NCBI GenBank assembly: GCA_030695415.1
Contig: JAUYQZ010000045.1
Coordinates: forward strand, 1 to 64,000
DNA length: 64,000 nt
Direction: 5' to 3'
Source of the DNA: Hylemonella sp.
Lineage (GTDB): Bacteria > Pseudomonadota > Gammaproteobacteria > Burkholderiales > Burkholderiaceae_C
In this document: piece after piece, positions 19,880 to 33,762 of the stretch
Layout: the number at the start of each line of letters is the position of its first letter
Position numbering within the stretch: the first letter of the stretch is position 1
Made by a program: the position numbers and the translations under genes
The notes under the pieces: generated by a model
What the model was told of the DNA's origin: nothing
Database searches by the model: none
The model's input: the letters and a program-made list of their open reading frames with translations, nothing else

Positions 19880-22290
19880 GCGAACCCCATCTTCGCCAGA
19901 TGCCCCGCAACTTGTGCCTCCAGGTCGTCCACCCGCTGCGCCAGCTCCGGCATCGTCCGCCCATAGCGCTCGGCCAGTTCCTTAACCCGCCCGGTCAGGG
20001 CCTGGCTCACGCGGTCCAGTTCGCCATGCACGGCAGTGCTCAGCGACGCCATCCACTTGTGGTCTACCACCAGCACCCTCACCTCTTCGGGCGTCAACGT
20101 GGCGTATCGGGCCAGGGCCTTGGCATCTAGCTCAAACTCCAGCGACTTGATGAGCCGCTTCAAACAACCCGCTTGCTCTGACAGGACCAGCCAAGCTTTC
20201 AGCACAGCCAGTTCATCGGCTGCATCTGCATCGCGCCCAATCTCCTTGATGCGCGATTTCACTTCCTTGTCGTTGATCTTGTCGAAGCCACCGAAGACCG
20301 CATCGTCACCGCTGTGTTCTTCTTCCAGCTCGGTCTGGGCGGCCAGCGTGCTCTCCAGCTCGGCGCTCAGCCGGTCCAGCTCGTCCTGTTCGGCGGCGAA
20401 GTGGTGTTGCACCAGCAGGGCCTTGGGCACCAGATCGCAAGCCCAGCCTTTGTCCACGGTCTTGCCCGGTATGCCGTCCTTGTTCTTTTTGGTCTCCAGC
20501 ACGCGGTAGGGCGTGGCCTTCCAGCCGTCTTCGGCAATCAGGTAGGCGTCGTCCTGCATCGTCTCGGCCCAGTAATCCATCAGATGCTGGTAGACGGCGT
20601 AGGGGTCGATCAGCTTTTCTGCCGTCGGCTGGTGTTCGTAATGGGCCAACAAGCCTTCGGCGCCTTTAATGAGATCTTTGGCATGAAAGCCCTTCTCCAG
20701 AGACTTGAGGTTGAGCACCGCCGCTTCGCGCCAAGTGTCGAAGTGCTGGTTCATCGCTGTGGTGAACGCCTGGAACTCCGGGTGTTGATGGATGGTGGGC
20801 TTGATGGCTGCTGGTGCCACCGCCAAGTCCAGATAGCCGGGCCGCCGCGGTTTGAACAGGGCCGCGCGTAGCTTGGGACACACGGCCCAGTAGCGGTCGA
20901 GCGCTTGCACGTCCGCCTCCGGGATGCCACCATTCAAGTGCGCATCAATGTCCTGCTGGTCTTCCGGCGTGCTGCTGTCGATGTAGCGCGGCAGGTTGAG
21001 GTTGAAGTCGTTCTTCTCGATCTCGTCCAGGCCGACCATGCGGGCGTAGCGCGGATCGCTGCCATCGAGCGTGCTGAATGCATCAACGATGCGGTGGATG
21101 TCGCGCTCGCGCAGCCGGTTCTTGGGGCCGTCTTTCATGTAGCCCTGGGCGGCGTCGATCATGAAGATGCCCTTGCGGGCTGCTGCACCGGCTTTGTCGA
21201 TAACCAAGATGCAGGCCGGGATGCCGGTGCCGTAGAACAGATTGGCCGGCAGGCCGATGATGGCTTTGATGAGGCCGCGCCGCACCAGGCTCTTTCGGAT
21301 TTCGGCCTCGGCATTTCCACGGAACAGCACGCCATGCGGCAAGATGCACGCGGCCCGGCCAGTGCTTTTGAGCGAGCGAATGATGTGCAGCAGGTAGGCG
21401 TAATCGCCCTGCTTGTCGGGCGGCGTGCCAAAGCCTTCGAAGCGGCCAAACTGGTCGCCCACCAGGCCTGTGCTCCAACGCTTGTCGGAGAACGGAGGGT
21501 TGGCCACCACGTAGTCGAAAGTTTTGAGCTGGTTGCCGTCTAGAAATTTTGGGTCAGCCAGCGTGTTGCCTTGCTCGATCACCGCACCGGGGTTGTGGTG
21601 CAGGATCATGTTCATGCGGGCCAGGCCGCTGGTGACATCTTCCTTTTCTTGGCCATAGACACTCACCGTCGTGCGCGCGGCCTCGGCCACTTTCAGCAGC
21701 AGCGAGCCCGAACCGCAGGTCGGGTCATACACGGTGGTGTCAGGTGTCGTCTTGGCCTGGGCAATGCCCAGCACTTGGGCCATGATGCGGCTCACCTCGG
21801 CCGGGGTGTAGAACTGGCCCTTGCTCTTGCCGCTCTCGGTGGCGAAGTGGCGCATCAGATATTCGTAGGCGTCGCCCAGGATGTCGTCGCCATCGGCTCG
21901 GTGCTTCGAAAAGTCCAGGTCCTTGGACTCGAAGATACCGATCAGGTTGGTGAGCTTGTCGACCTTCTCCTTGCCCTGGCCCAGCAGCGCGTCGTCGTTA
22001 AAGTCAGCCTTGATGCGCAGGCGGTTGGCTTCTTCGAGTGGGCGGACGATTTTCTTGTTGATCTGGTCGCCAATGTCGCTCTTGCCCTTGAGCGCCACCA
22101 TATCGGCAAAGCTCGCGCCCTCGGGGATCTGGATGGGCGCAAAGGGCTGGCCGGCGTACTTGTCGCTGATGTACTTGATGAACAGCAGCACCAGCACATA
22201 GTCCTTGTACTGGCTGGCGTCCATGCCGCCGCGCAGTTCGTCGCAGGAGGCCCAGAGTTTGGAGTAGAGGTCGGACTTTTTGATGGCCAT
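19870..22290 (-). CDS. hsdM: Type I restriction-modification N6-adenine methyltransferase subunit M
   Basis: 806 aa; YDPTCGSGSLLLKV, VVANPPFSDKRW, GQFYTPAEVSRIMAQ. Confidence 0.95.
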   Translation of the reverse strand: MAIKKSDLYSKLWASCDELRGGMDASQYKDYVLVLLFIKYISDKYAGQPFAPIQIPEGASFADMVALKGKSDIGDQINKKIVRPLEEANRLRIKADFNDDALLGQGKEKVDKLTNLIGIFESKDLDFSKHRADGDDILGDAYEYLMRHFATESGKSKGQFYTPAEVSRIMAQVLGIAQAKTTPDTTVYDPTCGSGSLLLKVAEAARTTVSVYGQEKEDVTSGLARMNMILHHNPGAVIEQGNTLADPKFLDGNQLKTFDYVVANPPFSDKRWSTGLVGDQFGRFEGFGTPPDKQGDYAYLLHIIRSLKSTGRAACILPHGVLFRGNAEAEIRKSLVRRGLIKAIIGLPANLFYGTGIPACILVIDKAGAAARKGIFMIDAAQGYMKDGPKNRLRERDIHRIVDAFSTLDGSDPRYARMVGLDEIEKNDFNLNLPRYIDSSTPEDQQDIDAHLNGGIPEADVQALDRYWAVCPKLRAALFKPRRPGYLDLAVAPAAIKPTIHQHPEFQAFTTAMNQHFDTWREAAVLNLKSLEKGFHAKDLIKGAEGLLAHYEHQPTAEKLIDPYAVYQHLMDYWAETMQDDAYLIAEDGWKATPYRVLETKKNKDGIPGKTVDKGWACDLVPKALLVQHHFAAEQDELDRLSAELESTLAAQTELEEEHSGDDAVFGGFDKINDKEVKSRIKEIGRDADAADELAVLKAWLVLSEQAGCLKRLIKSLEFELDAKALARYATLTPEEVRVLVVDHKWMASLSTAVHGELDRVSQALTGRVKELAERYGRTMPELAQRVDDLEAQVAGHLAKMGFAWR

Positions 22291-22365
22291 GTAGACAGAT
22301 ATCCCTTAGAGCGGGCTATCTTAGCCGTGGTGGCTTGGTGACCATTGGCGATCTTGCGGCCACAA

Positions 22366-22402
22366 AGAAAAACGCCACCAGTGTTTCCACTAGCGGCGTT
22401 TG
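22366..22402 (-). terminator. intrinsic terminator downstream of tRNA-Pro
   Basis: minus strand AAACGCCGCTAGTGGAAACACTGGTGGCGTTTTTC; stem 22370-22376/22395-22401. Confidence 0.7.
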
Positions 22403-22414
22403 TCATTTATCGAT

Positions 22415-22491
22415 TGGTCGGTGTGAAAGGATTCGAACCTTCGACCCCTTGCACCCCATGCAAGTGCGCTACCAGGCTGCGCCACACACCG
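22415..22491 (-). tRNA. tRNA-Pro (GGG)
   Basis: reverse complement CGGTGTGTGGCGCAGCCTGGTAGCGCACTTGCATGGGGTGCAAGGGGTCGAAGGTTCGAATCCTTTCACACCGACCA; anticodon loop ATGGGGT. Confidence 0.97.
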
Positions 22492-22542
22492 ATCGAGCCT
22501 TGAATTATACCTGCAGAACAGGCCCTCCCCCGACGCTCGGGC

Positions 22543-23004
22543 TCAGAAACTGCCGGCGAGCAGATCGCGGATTTCGGTGAGTTCGCGTTTGACCAGGTGC
22601 AGCTTGTCGGCGTGCAGCTCGTCGTCGTCCACCAGCTGGCTTTCGCTGAAGTCGTCCAGGTCGGCCGGTTCGTTCATCTCCAGCACTTCCACGCCGTCGA
22701 GCATGACCTCACCGGCGCGCTTCTTGTCCCGTTCGGCGTGCAGCAGCTCCTGCATCTTGTTGCGCGCGCCGCTGATGGTGAAACCCTGGTCGTAGAGCAG
22801 GTCGCGGATGCGGCGGATCATCAGCACCTCGTGGTGCTGGTAATAACGGCGGTTGCCGCGGCGCTTCATGGGACGCAGTTGGGTGAACTCCTGCTCCCAA
22901 TACCGTAGCACGTGAGGCTTGACGCCACACAGGTCGCCGACCTCACCGATGGTGAAGTAGCGTTTGGCGGGGATGGGAGGGAGAGCTTTCTCCATTGAAA
23001 TCAA
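22543..23004 (-). CDS. MerR family transcriptional regulator
   Basis: RYFTIGEVGDLCGVKPHVLRYWEQEF; adjacent to ihfA as usual in proteobacteria. Confidence 0.93.
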   Translation of the reverse strand: MISMEKALPPIPAKRYFTIGEVGDLCGVKPHVLRYWEQEFTQLRPMKRRGNRRYYQHHEVLMIRRIRDLLYDQGFTISGARNKMQELLHAERDKKRAGEVMLDGVEVLEMNEPADLDDFSESQLVDDDELHADKLHLVKRELTEIRDLLAGSF

Positions 23005-23233
23005 TGTGATACGCGAGAAAGCTGCAAGGTTACTCTAGGTTTCGGGCAGATGCAAAGCCTGCCGGCTGTTTTTTCTAAAAACAGGGTTTTTCCGGACTTC
23101 GGGGTGCAGGAAAGCCGCGGTTTGTGCACCGCAACAGGGCTTGGGCGGGGCTTCGACAGGCTCAGCCCGAACGGTGGGGAGGGTTGGCCCGAACCCGTGG
23201 AGGGTCTGCCCGAACGGAGCGCGGGCCGCCTGA

Positions 23234-23581
23234 TCAGGCGGCGGCGCGGGCGTTGGTGTTGCGGCCGCCCTCTTCCTGGATCTGCTCTTTGAGCTTGTGG
23301 CTGGCGTGGAAGGTGACCACGCGGCGCGCTTCGATGGGGATGGCCTCACCGGTGCGCGGGTTGCGGCCGGGGCGCGGGGCCTTGGTGCGGATCTGGAAGT
23401 TGCCGAAGCCCGAGATCTTGACGTCGTTGCCGTTGACCAGGCTGTCGGCGATCAGGTCGAAGAAGGCGTCGATCATGTCCTTGGACTCGCGCTTGTTCAG
23501 CCCGATCTGCTCAAACAGCAGTTCGGCCAGCTGCGCCTTGGTCAGCGCGGGGGTTTCCAGACTTTCGACCGTGATTTCCAT
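23234..23581 (-). CDS. ihfA: integration host factor subunit alpha
   Basis: 115 aa; [28 protein letters not shown] ... [37 protein letters not shown]. Confidence 0.96.
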   Translation of the reverse strand: MEITVESLETPALTKAQLAELLFEQIGLNKRESKDMIDAFFDLIADSLVNGNDVKISGFGNFQIRTKAPRPGRNPRTGEAIPIEARRVVTFHASHKLKEQIQEEGGRNTNARAAA

Positions 23582-23613
23582 GGCTGTCTCGTGTTGTTCT
23601 TGCTTGGTCCCGC

Positions 23614-26046
23614 TCAGGCCCGCAGACGCGCGCCCACCTGTTGCTGCAGCGTGGCCAGCACGGCCTGCACGCTGGCTTCGATCTGTTCTTCGGTCAGGGT
23701 GGCTTCGTCGCTGTTGAGCGTCAGGCGCACCGCCAGGCTTTTCTCGCCCTCGGCCAGGCCGGCCGAGGCTGCCCCCGGCTTGGCGCGGTAGACGTCGAAC
23801 AATACCGCATTTCGCAGCAGGCCCTGGGTGGGGGCAACCCCGATAGCCTGCATCAGCGCGGCGTGGCTCACAGCCTCGGCCACGATGACCGCCAGGTCAC
23901 GCTCCACCGCCTGGAATTTGCTCATGGCCTTGAGGGCCGGCACCTCGCGGGCCAGTACGGCGTCGAGTTCCAGCTCGAACATCACCGGGGTCTGGGCCAG
24001 CCCGTAGCCCTGGCGCCAGCGCGGGTGCAGCTCGCCCACGTAGCCGATGGCCTGGCCGTCCAGCAGCACACGGGCGCAGCGGCCGGGGTGCATGGCCGGG
24101 TGTTCGGCGGCTTCGAAGGCGGGCTTGCGCGGGGCCAGCAGGGCTTCCACGTCGCCCTTGGCGTCATAGAAGTCCACGGCGCGGTCTTTGGTGGCCCACT
24201 GCATGGTGTCCACCCCGCCCACGGCCAGACCCGCCGCGCGCATGGGCTGGGCAAAACCGGCCACGCTGGTGTCGCTGTCTGGCACCGAAGCATCACGCAG
24301 GAAGACGCGGCCCAGCTCGAACACGCGCACGCGCTCGGTCTTGCGGTCCAGGTTGAACTTGAGCACCTGCAGGAGTGATCCCAGCAGCGTGGAGCGCATC
24401 ACGCCCATCTGGCTGGCAATGGGGTTCATGAGCTTGATGGGGTTCGGGTTGCCGGCGAGCTCGTGCTCCCAGCGTTCGTCCACGAAGCTGTAGTTGATGG
24501 TTTCCTGGTAGCCCAGGGCGGCCAGCTGGCGGCGCACAGCAAAGGCGCTGCGCTGCGATTCCAGGCGGCTCTTGGGCACCACGGGCGCCAGCGGCGGGGT
24601 GTGCGGCAGGTGGTCGTAACCCACCAGGCGCGCCACCTCTTCGATGAGGTCTTCTTCGATCTGCAGGTCGAAGCGGTACAGCGGCGGGGTGACCGTGATG
24701 GTGCCCTGCCCTTCGGTCAGTGGCAGCCCGAGGCGCTTGAGCGCATCACTGCACTGCGCTTGGGTGAGCGGCATGCCGATGATCTTGGCGGCGCGCGCCA
24801 CGCGCAGGGTGACGGGCTGCGCCACCGGCATCTTGACCTGCTGGTCGTCGATGGGGCCGCAGGCGGTGGCGGGCGTGCCGCAGATGTCGACGATGAGCTG
24901 GGTGATGCGCTCGATGTGCTCCACGGTGAGCTGCGGGTCCACCCCGCGCTCGAAGCGGTGGCCGGCGTCGGTGGCGAAGTTGTAGCGGCGCGAACGGCCG
25001 GCAATAGCCTTGGGCCACCAGAAGGCAGCCTCTACGTAGACGTGTTGCGTATCGTCCGACACGGCGGTGGCGTCGCCGCCCATGATGCCGGCCAGGGACT
25101 CGACCTGCTGGTCGTCGGCAATCACGCCGACTTCGGCGTCCACCGTGACGGTGTTGCCGTTGAGCAGCTTGAGCTGTTCACCCGGCTTGCCCCAGCGCAC
25201 GTCCAGCGTGCCGTGGATCTTGTCCAGGTCGAAGATGTGGCTCGGGCGGCCGAACTCGAACATCACGTAGTTGGAGATGTCCACCAGCGCGGTCACGCTG
25301 CGCTGACCGCAGCGGGCCAGGCGGTCCACCATCCACTGGGGGGTGGCGGCTTTGGTGTTGACGTTGCGCACGATGCGGCCGGAGAAGCGGCCGCACAGGT
25401 CGGGCGCGCTGATCTTCACGGACTGCTTGTCCTGGCTCTTCACGGCCACGGGCGGGAAGCTCGGGGCCTTCAGGGGCGCACCAGTCAGCGCGGCCACTTC
25501 ACGGGCCACGCCGTAGACGGACAGGCAGTGCGCGAGATTGGGCGTGAGCTTCAGGGTGAAAAGCGTGTCGTCCAGGTTCAGCACCTGGCGGATGTCCTGG
25601 CCGATGGGCGCATCCGCGGCCAGTTCCAGCAGGCCACCGTGGTCTTCAGACAGCTTGAGTTCGCGCGCCGAGCACAGCATGCCCTGGCTTTCCACGCCGC
25701 GCAGCTTGCCCAGCTTGATGAGGAAGGGTTTGCCGTCTTCACCGGGAGGGAGTTCTGCACCGACGAGGGCGCAGGGCACGCGGATGCCCACGCGCGCATT
25801 GGGCGCACCGCAGACGATGTTGAGCAAGGCGCCCTGCCCCACGTCCACCTGGCACACGCGCAGGCGGTCGGCGTTGGGGTGTTGCACGGCTTCCTTGATT
25901 TCACCGACGACTATTCTTGTGAAAGGCGGCGCCACAGGGCGCAGTTCTTCCACCTCCAGACCGGCCATGGTGAGCGTGTCGGCCAGTTGCTGGGTGGAGA
26001 GCGGCGGGTTGCAGAATTCGCGCAGCCAGGACTCGGGGAATTGCAT
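23614..26046 (-). CDS. pheT: phenylalanine--tRNA ligase beta subunit
   Basis: start reassigned to [35 protein letters not shown]3/B4, FDX-ACB domains. Confidence 0.97.
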   Translation of the reverse strand: MQFPESWLREFCNPPLSTQQLADTLTMAGLEVEELRPVAPPFTRIVVGEIKEAVQHPNADRLRVCQVDVGQGALLNIVCGAPNARVGIRVPCALVGAELPPGEDGKPFLIKLGKLRGVESQGMLCSARELKLSEDHGGLLELAADAPIGQDIRQVLNLDDTLFTLKLTPNLAHCLSVYGVAREVAALTGAPLKAPSFPPVAVKSQDKQSVKISAPDLCGRFSGRIVRNVNTKAATPQWMVDRLARCGQRSVTALVDISNYVMFEFGRPSHIFDLDKIHGTLDVRWGKPGEQLKLLNGNTVTVDAEVGVIADDQQVESLAGIMGGDATAVSDDTQHVYVEAAFWWPKAIAGRSRRYNFATDAGHRFERGVDPQLTVEHIERITQLIVDICGTPATACGPIDDQQVKMPVAQPVTLRVARAAKIIGMPLTQAQCSDALKRLGLPLTEGQGTITVTPPLYRFDLQIEEDLIEEVARLVGYDHLPHTPPLAPVVPKSRLESQRSAFAVRRQLAALGYQETINYSFVDERWEHELAGNPNPIKLMNPIASQMGVMRSTLLGSLLQVLKFNLDRKTERVRVFELGRVFLRDASVPDSDTSVAGFAQPMRAAGLAVGGVDTMQWATKDRAVDFYDAKGDVEALLAPRKPAFEAAEHPAMHPGRCARVLLDGQAIGYVGELHPRWRQGYGLAQTPVMFELELDAVLAREVPALKAMSKFQAVERDLAVIVAEAVSHAALMQAIGVAPTQGLLRNAVLFDVYRAKPGAASAGLAEGEKSLAVRLTLNSDEATLTEEQIEASVQAVLATLQQQVGARLRA

Positions 26047-26066
26047 TTTCTTGTTCTCGGCAGGAA

Positions 26067-27643
<1,577 letters not shown>

Positions 27644-27668
27644 TTGATTACTCCTTGTACGTCGTTAA

Positions 27669-27872
27669 TTAAATGCCCTGGCCGGGCAGCATCTGTGCCA
27701 TGTGACCCATATTGGTCGCATGAACACCGGTGGAACCCCGCAGGTGGCGTTTGTTCTTGGTGGTCTTCTTGGTCAGGATGTGACGCTTGAAGGCTTGGCC
27801 GCGCTTGACGGTACCACCGGGACGGACGCGGAAGCGTTTCTTCGCCGCGCTCTTGGTCTTCATTTTGGGCAT
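27669..27872 (-). CDS. rpmI: 50S ribosomal protein L35
   Basis: 67 aa from [20 protein letters not shown]. Confidence 0.97.
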   Translation of the reverse strand: MPKMKTKSAAKKRFRVRPGGTVKRGQAFKRHILTKKTTKNKRHLRGSTGVHATNMGHMAQMLPGQGI

Positions 27873-28091
27873 ATTCATGCTCCTATTACTTGTGCTCGCG
27901 AGGCGTCTGGAAACCTTTTCCAGCCTTGTAGGCCCCGAGCCACTTGTTGGGTAGCCGGCTTTGACGCTGGCCACCTCAGCGGCGGGTTTGACCCCACCAC
28001 TCTTCGCCGCAGGTTTGACCCCGCTGCGTTTCGGAAAGGCTTTCGCCTTCCCGGCATTTCCCGCCGGTTCTGCAACCCGCAGGAAAAAAAC

Positions 28092-28697
28092 TTAACCCTG
28101 TGCCGGCGCCGCTGATTCAGCGGCAGGCTTGGGCGCCGCAGCGCCACCGGACTTCTTCTTGCCCGGCGCGATCATCATGATCATCTGCCGGCCTTCGAGC
28201 TTGGGGTACTGCTCGACCACGATCAGGTCACCCAGATCGGCACGCATGCGGTCCAGCATGGCCATGCCCAGATCCTGGTGGGTGATCTCCCGACCACGGA
28301 AGCGCAAGGTAATCTTGCACTTGTCACCCTCTTCCAAGAAGCGCTTGATATTGCGCAACTTGATGTTGTAGTCGCCATCGTCGGTACCGGGCCGGAACTT
28401 GATTTCCTTGACCTCGATGACCTTCTGCTTCGATTTCGCCTCGGCGGCCTTCTTCTGCTCCTGGAACTTGAACTTGCCGTAGTCCATCAGGCGGCAGACG
28501 GGAGGGATTGCAGTGGCCACTGTTTCGATCAGGTCCACATCCATCTCGCCTGCAAGTCGCAGGGCCTCCGTCAGGCTCACCACCCCCATGGGCTCATTCT
28601 CGGGGCCGGAAATCCGGACCTCAGGGGCCATGATTTCACGGTTCAGGCGGTGCTTGCGCTCCTCGCGCTGGCGACGATCACGAAATTCAGTAGCGAT
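28092..28697 (-). CDS. infC: translation initiation factor IF-3, predicted non-canonical ATC start
   Basis: ORF track starts at internal ATG 28631; in-frame upstream ATC GCT ACT GAA TTT CGT GAT gives (I)[30 protein letters not shown], the usual IF-3 N terminus; AAGGA upstream. Confidence 0.93.
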   Translation of the reverse strand: MATEFRDRRQREERKHRLNREIMAPEVRISGPENEPMGVVSLTEALRLAGEMDVDLIETVATAIPPVCRLMDYGKFKFQEQKKAAEAKSKQKVIEVKEIKFRPGTDDGDYNIKLRNIKRFLEEGDKCKITLRFRGREITHQDLGMAMLDRMRADLGDLIVVEQYPKLEGRQMIMMIAPGKKKSGGAAAPKPAAESAAPAQG

Positions 28698-28776
28698 GGT
28701 TCAATTCCTTAAAACTTTGCCACCCCGGGGTGGCTGAAGCCGCCTTGGTGCGCACCAAAAACCTGCCGTGGAGCTC

Positions 28777-30711
28777 TTACTGAGCCTGCTCGACTGACTT
28801 GTGAGCGATGTCTGCCGCGATGATTTGCACGAAGGCTTCGAGGGACATCACACCGAGGTCTTTGTTACCCCGGGCACGCACTGCGACGGCGCCTGCTGCT
28901 TTCTCCTTGTCGCCTGCGACCAGGATATAAGGCAGCTTCTGCATCGAATGCTCGCGTATTTTATACGTAATTTTCTCGTTGCGCAGGTCGGTCTGGACCC
29001 TAAGTTCTTGATTTGGCAACGATTTCTTCAGTTTTTGGGCGATTTCCAGGCAGTAATCGGCCTGCGCGTCGGTGATATTGAGCACCGAAACCTGCACCGG
29101 GGCCAGCCAGGTGGGCAGCGCGCCGGCGTGTTCCTCGATCAAAATTCCGATGAAACGCTCCAGGCTGCCCAGGATGGCCCGGTGCAGCATGACGGGGCGG
29201 TGGCGGGCGCTGTCTTCGCCCACGTACTCGGCGTCCAGGCGCTCGGGCATGGAGAAATCGACCTGGATGGTGCCGCACTGCCAGTGGCGGCCGATGGCGT
29301 CTTTCAGGGTGTATTCGATCTTGGGGCCGTAGAAGGCACCTTCGCCCGGGGAGATCTCGAAGTCGCAGTTTGCAGCCTTCAGGCTCTCAATGAGGGCGGC
29401 CTCGGCCTTGTCCCACAGGGCGTCGGCGCCGATGCGCTGGGCCGGGCGGGTGGCGACCTTGTAGATGATGTCGGTGAAGCCGAAGTCCTTGTAGACCTTC
29501 TGCAGCAGGGCCGTGAAGTTGACGCACTCGGCCAGGATCTGGTCTTCGGTGCAGAAGATGTGGCCGTCGTCCTGGGTGAAGCCGCGCACGCGCATGATGC
29601 CGTGCAGGCCGCCGGTGGGCTCGTTGCGGTGGCACTGGCCGAACTCGCCGAAGCGCAGCGGCAGTTCGCGGTAGCTCTTGATGCCCTGCTTGAAGATCAG
29701 GATGTGGCCCGGGCAGTTCATGGGCTTCAAGGCGTAGTCGCGCTTTTCACTCTCGGTGGTGAACATGTTGTCGCGGTACTTGTCCCAGTGGCCGGTCTTC
29801 TCCCACAGGGCCTTGTCCAGGATCTGCGGGCCCTTGACCTCCTGGTAGCCGTTGTCGCGGTAGACGTGGCGCATGTACTGCTCCACCTGCTGCCAGACGG
29901 TCCAGCCCTTGGGGTGCCAGAACACGGTGCCGGGGGAATGCTCGTCGAGGTGGAACAGGTCGAGCTCGCGGCCGAGCTTGCGGTGGTCGCGCTTCTCGGC
30001 CTCTTCCAGCATGGTCAGGTACTGCTGCAGCTCTTCCTTGCTGGCCCAGGCGGTGCCGTAGACGCGTTGCAGCATCTCGTTGCGGTGGTCGCCGCGCCAG
30101 TAGGCGCCGGCCACCTTCATGAGCTTGAAGTGCTTGAGCTTGCCGGTGCTGGGCACGTGCGGGCCGCGGCACAGGTCTTCGAACTTGCCTTCGCGGTAGA
30201 GGCTGACGTCTTCATTGGCCGGGATGCTGGCGATGATCTCGGCCTTGTAGTGCTCGCCCAGGCCCTTGAAGTACTGCACCGCCTCGTCGCGCGGCAGCAC
30301 GCGGCGCACCACGGGCTCGTCCTTGGAAGCCAATTCGGCCATCTTCTTCTCGATGGCGACCAAGTCTTCGGGGGTGAAGGGGCGCTTGTAGGAGAAGTCG
30401 TAGAAGAAACCGTGCTCGATGACCGGGCCAATGGTGACCTGCGCGTCGGGGAACAGCTCCTTGACGGCATAGGCCAGCAGGTGGGCGGTGGAGTGGCGAA
30501 TGACTTCCAGGCCGTCGGCGTCCTTGGCGGTGATGATGGACAGGGCGCTGTCGGCAGTCATGGAGTAGCTGGTGTCGACGACCTTGCCGTCAACTTTGCC
30601 GGCCAACGCGGCCTTGGCCAGGCCGGCGCCGATGGAGGCGGCCACTTCGGCCACGGTGACCGGGCCGGGGAAATCGCGTTTGGAACCGTCGGGTAGCGTG
30701 ATCTGAACCAT
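28777..30711 (-). CDS. thrS: threonine--tRNA ligase
   Basis: start at [46 protein letters not shown]. Confidence 0.97.
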   Translation of the reverse strand: MVQITLPDGSKRDFPGPVTVAEVAASIGAGLAKAALAGKVDGKVVDTSYSMTADSALSIITAKDADGLEVIRHSTAHLLAYAVKELFPDAQVTIGPVIEHGFFYDFSYKRPFTPEDLVAIEKKMAELASKDEPVVRRVLPRDEAVQYFKGLGEHYKAEIIASIPANEDVSLYREGKFEDLCRGPHVPSTGKLKHFKLMKVAGAYWRGDHRNEMLQRVYGTAWASKEELQQYLTMLEEAEKRDHRKLGRELDLFHLDEHSPGTVFWHPKGWTVWQQVEQYMRHVYRDNGYQEVKGPQILDKALWEKTGHWDKYRDNMFTTESEKRDYALKPMNCPGHILIFKQGIKSYRELPLRFGEFGQCHRNEPTGGLHGIMRVRGFTQDDGHIFCTEDQILAECVNFTALLQKVYKDFGFTDIIYKVATRPAQRIGADALWDKAEAALIESLKAANCDFEISPGEGAFYGPKIEYTLKDAIGRHWQCGTIQVDFSMPERLDAEYVGEDSARHRPVMLHRAILGSLERFIGILIEEHAGALPTWLAPVQVSVLNITDAQADYCLEIAQKLKKSLPNQELRVQTDLRNEKITYKIREHSMQKLPYILVAGDKEKAAGAVAVRARGNKDLGVMSLEAFVQIIAADIAHKSVEQAQ

Positions 30712-30730
30712 ATCTCTCACTCGCAGAAAA

Positions 30731-30759
30731 TGAAAAAGGCGCGGTGGAAACCGCGCCTT
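30731..30759 (-). terminator. intrinsic terminator in the thrS leader
   Basis: minus strand AAGGCGCGGTttccACCGCGCCTTTTTCA; ends about 20 nt before thrS ATG. Confidence 0.8.
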
Positions 30760-30798
30760 GTCTTGAATGTGAAGCACCTGCGCCCGGGGGCGCGCGGA

Positions 30799-30849
30799 CT
30801 AGCAACCCCTGAGGCGTTTCTCGCTGGCGTTGGTAGTTCGCGGTGTCAT
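30799..30849 (-). CDS. candidate thrS leader peptide MTPRTTNASEKRLRGC
   Basis: 16 codons, 3 Thr in first 6 residues; upstream of the thrS leader terminator. Confidence 0.4.
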   Translation of the reverse strand: MTPRTTNASEKRLRGC

Positions 30850-30924
30850 AACCAGGGTGCCTTTCTCGCTCTTGTGAACGGACTCAGCGTCCAAGGCCGT
30901 CCATTCTAACCGAGGCTCACAAAC

Positions 30925-30958
30925 AACAACGCCAAGGGGCTGGCCCTTGGCGTTGTTG
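30925..30958 (-). terminator. hairpin terminator downstream of 30983..32083
   Basis: aacaacgccaaggggctggcccttggcgttgtt; long GC stem. Confidence 0.65.
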
Positions 30959-30982
30959 CGACAGTCGGAAGAGGCGTGCCGA

Positions 30983-32083
30983 TCAGGCGGCAACCGCCTC
31001 AGCCGCTTTTTTTGCTGCAGCCGCCTTGCGGTTGCGGTCCAGCCAGCCGTTGACGACCTTGACGGTCTCGTTGACGGACTCGTTGCACAGGCCCTTCTGC
31101 TCGGCCACCAGCTTGACCAGCAGGTCGATACGCTCGATGTCGGTGGAACCAGCGGCCAAGGCGCGGGCACCAGAGGACGGCTTGAGCAGGCCCTGGCCGG
31201 CGGCGGCGTACTTGTCGAAAGGCACCATGTCGTCACGCGACGCACCCAGCTGCACGCACAGGTCAACCACCCACTCGTACACCTGGCGCGACTGCTCCAG
31301 GTCGCCATGCACGGCGTCCTTGATGGCGCGCATGCCGTCGGCCTGCACGCAGCGGTAGTTGCCGGTGAGCAGCATGGCCCACTTGGCCAGCGGCACGAAG
31401 ATGGAGTCGTGCACCTTGAGCTTGACGGGAATGTCCAGCGCTTCGCCGTCCACGGTCAGGCGGGCGGCGGTGATGTCGGCCTCCATCTGCTCGAGCATGG
31501 CGGTGTGCACGGGGTTCGCGAAGCCGGCAGCCTTGAAGTTGGTGGGCAGACCGACCTGCAGGACGTTCGGCTGCTCTTCCGGCGGACGGAAAGCTTGCGG
31601 ATCGGGGCTGCACAGGGTCATGAGGCCGGGCTCGAAGTGGTCCCAGACGGTGGCGTCGTGGTAGCAGGCACGCAGGGCGCTGGCATCCAGGCCGGGGATG
31701 CGGGCCAGATAGGGCAGCGGGGGCATGTTCATGATGGACATGCAGGGCACCTTGGCCAGGGCGATGGCCTTCATCAGCTCGCGCATGCCAGGGGCGCTGT
31801 ACTGCGGCTCCTGCATGGCCAGGCAGACCAGGTCGTACTGCTCGGGCTTGACCTGCGAGGGGGACAGCGCGTCGAGCTTGCCGGGCAGCTGGCGCGAGTC
31901 GATCTCGACCATGCCTTCGCGGCCCTTGACCGGCATGCGCACGCGGGTGCCTTCACGGTTGATCAGGTCGGCGGTCTCGCGACGGCACACCAGGCTGACC
32001 GAGTGGCCCGCCATGAGCAGCTTGCTGGCGAGTAAGGAGCCATAAGAGGCGCCCAGGATCAGGATGTTGAATTTCTTGCTCAT
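30983..32083 (-). CDS. ketopantoate reductase-like (ApbA/PanE N-terminal Rossmann) dehydrogenase
   Basis: MSKKFNILILGASYGSLLASKLLMAGHSVSLVCRRETADLI; C-terminal 6-phosphogluconate DH-like helical part; substrate unknown. Confidence 0.7.
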   Translation of the reverse strand: MSKKFNILILGASYGSLLASKLLMAGHSVSLVCRRETADLINREGTRVRMPVKGREGMVEIDSRQLPGKLDALSPSQVKPEQYDLVCLAMQEPQYSAPGMRELMKAIALAKVPCMSIMNMPPLPYLARIPGLDASALRACYHDATVWDHFEPGLMTLCSPDPQAFRPPEEQPNVLQVGLPTNFKAAGFANPVHTAMLEQMEADITAARLTVDGEALDIPVKLKVHDSIFVPLAKWAMLLTGNYRCVQADGMRAIKDAVHGDLEQSRQVYEWVVDLCVQLGASRDDMVPFDKYAAAGQGLLKPSSGARALAAGSTDIERIDLLVKLVAEQKGLCNESVNETVKVVNGWLDRNRKAAAAKKAAEAVAA

Positions 32084-32300
32084 GATGATCAATGCCCTTG
32101 CGGGACCGTAGTTTTAGAAATCATTTCCGGGCTGGATGCTCAACTGGAAGATGGAACATCGGGCTCGGTATGGCGCAAATATATAAACAGCCACCAATAA
32201 GGTAAATTAAATTCTTGCGACGTCATCCACAACTAATGTTTATTAATTTGCCTGAATGATGTCATTTCCGAAAGTAATCAAACTAAAGCCGGAAAGTGCA

Positions 32301-32342
32301 CGGGGCTGACGAACCTGCGGCATCGCAGGTGCGTCAGCCCCG
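32301..32342 (-). terminator. long hairpin 3' of aceA
   Basis: CGGGGCTGACGaACCTGCGgcatCGCAGGTgCGTCAGCCCCG, about 19-bp stem with one mismatch. Confidence 0.65.
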
Positions 32343-32365
32343 TTGGCTGGCTGAGTACTTGGCGC

Positions 32366-33685
<1,320 letters not shown>

Positions 33686-33762
33686 GGTGTGACTCCTTGG
33701 GCGGGTGAATGAAACCGTTCGATCAACAGCCCTGGGGCTGCCTGCATCGATGGCTCTACTGT

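Noticed and set aside
13600-22491. Integrative element attached at tRNA-Pro
   Set aside because: No integrase recognised and no duplicate of the tRNA-Pro 3' end seen at the far boundary; kept only as possible RM insertion hotspot
28801-30696. 631-aa plus-strand ORF
   Set aside because: Antisense shadow of thrS
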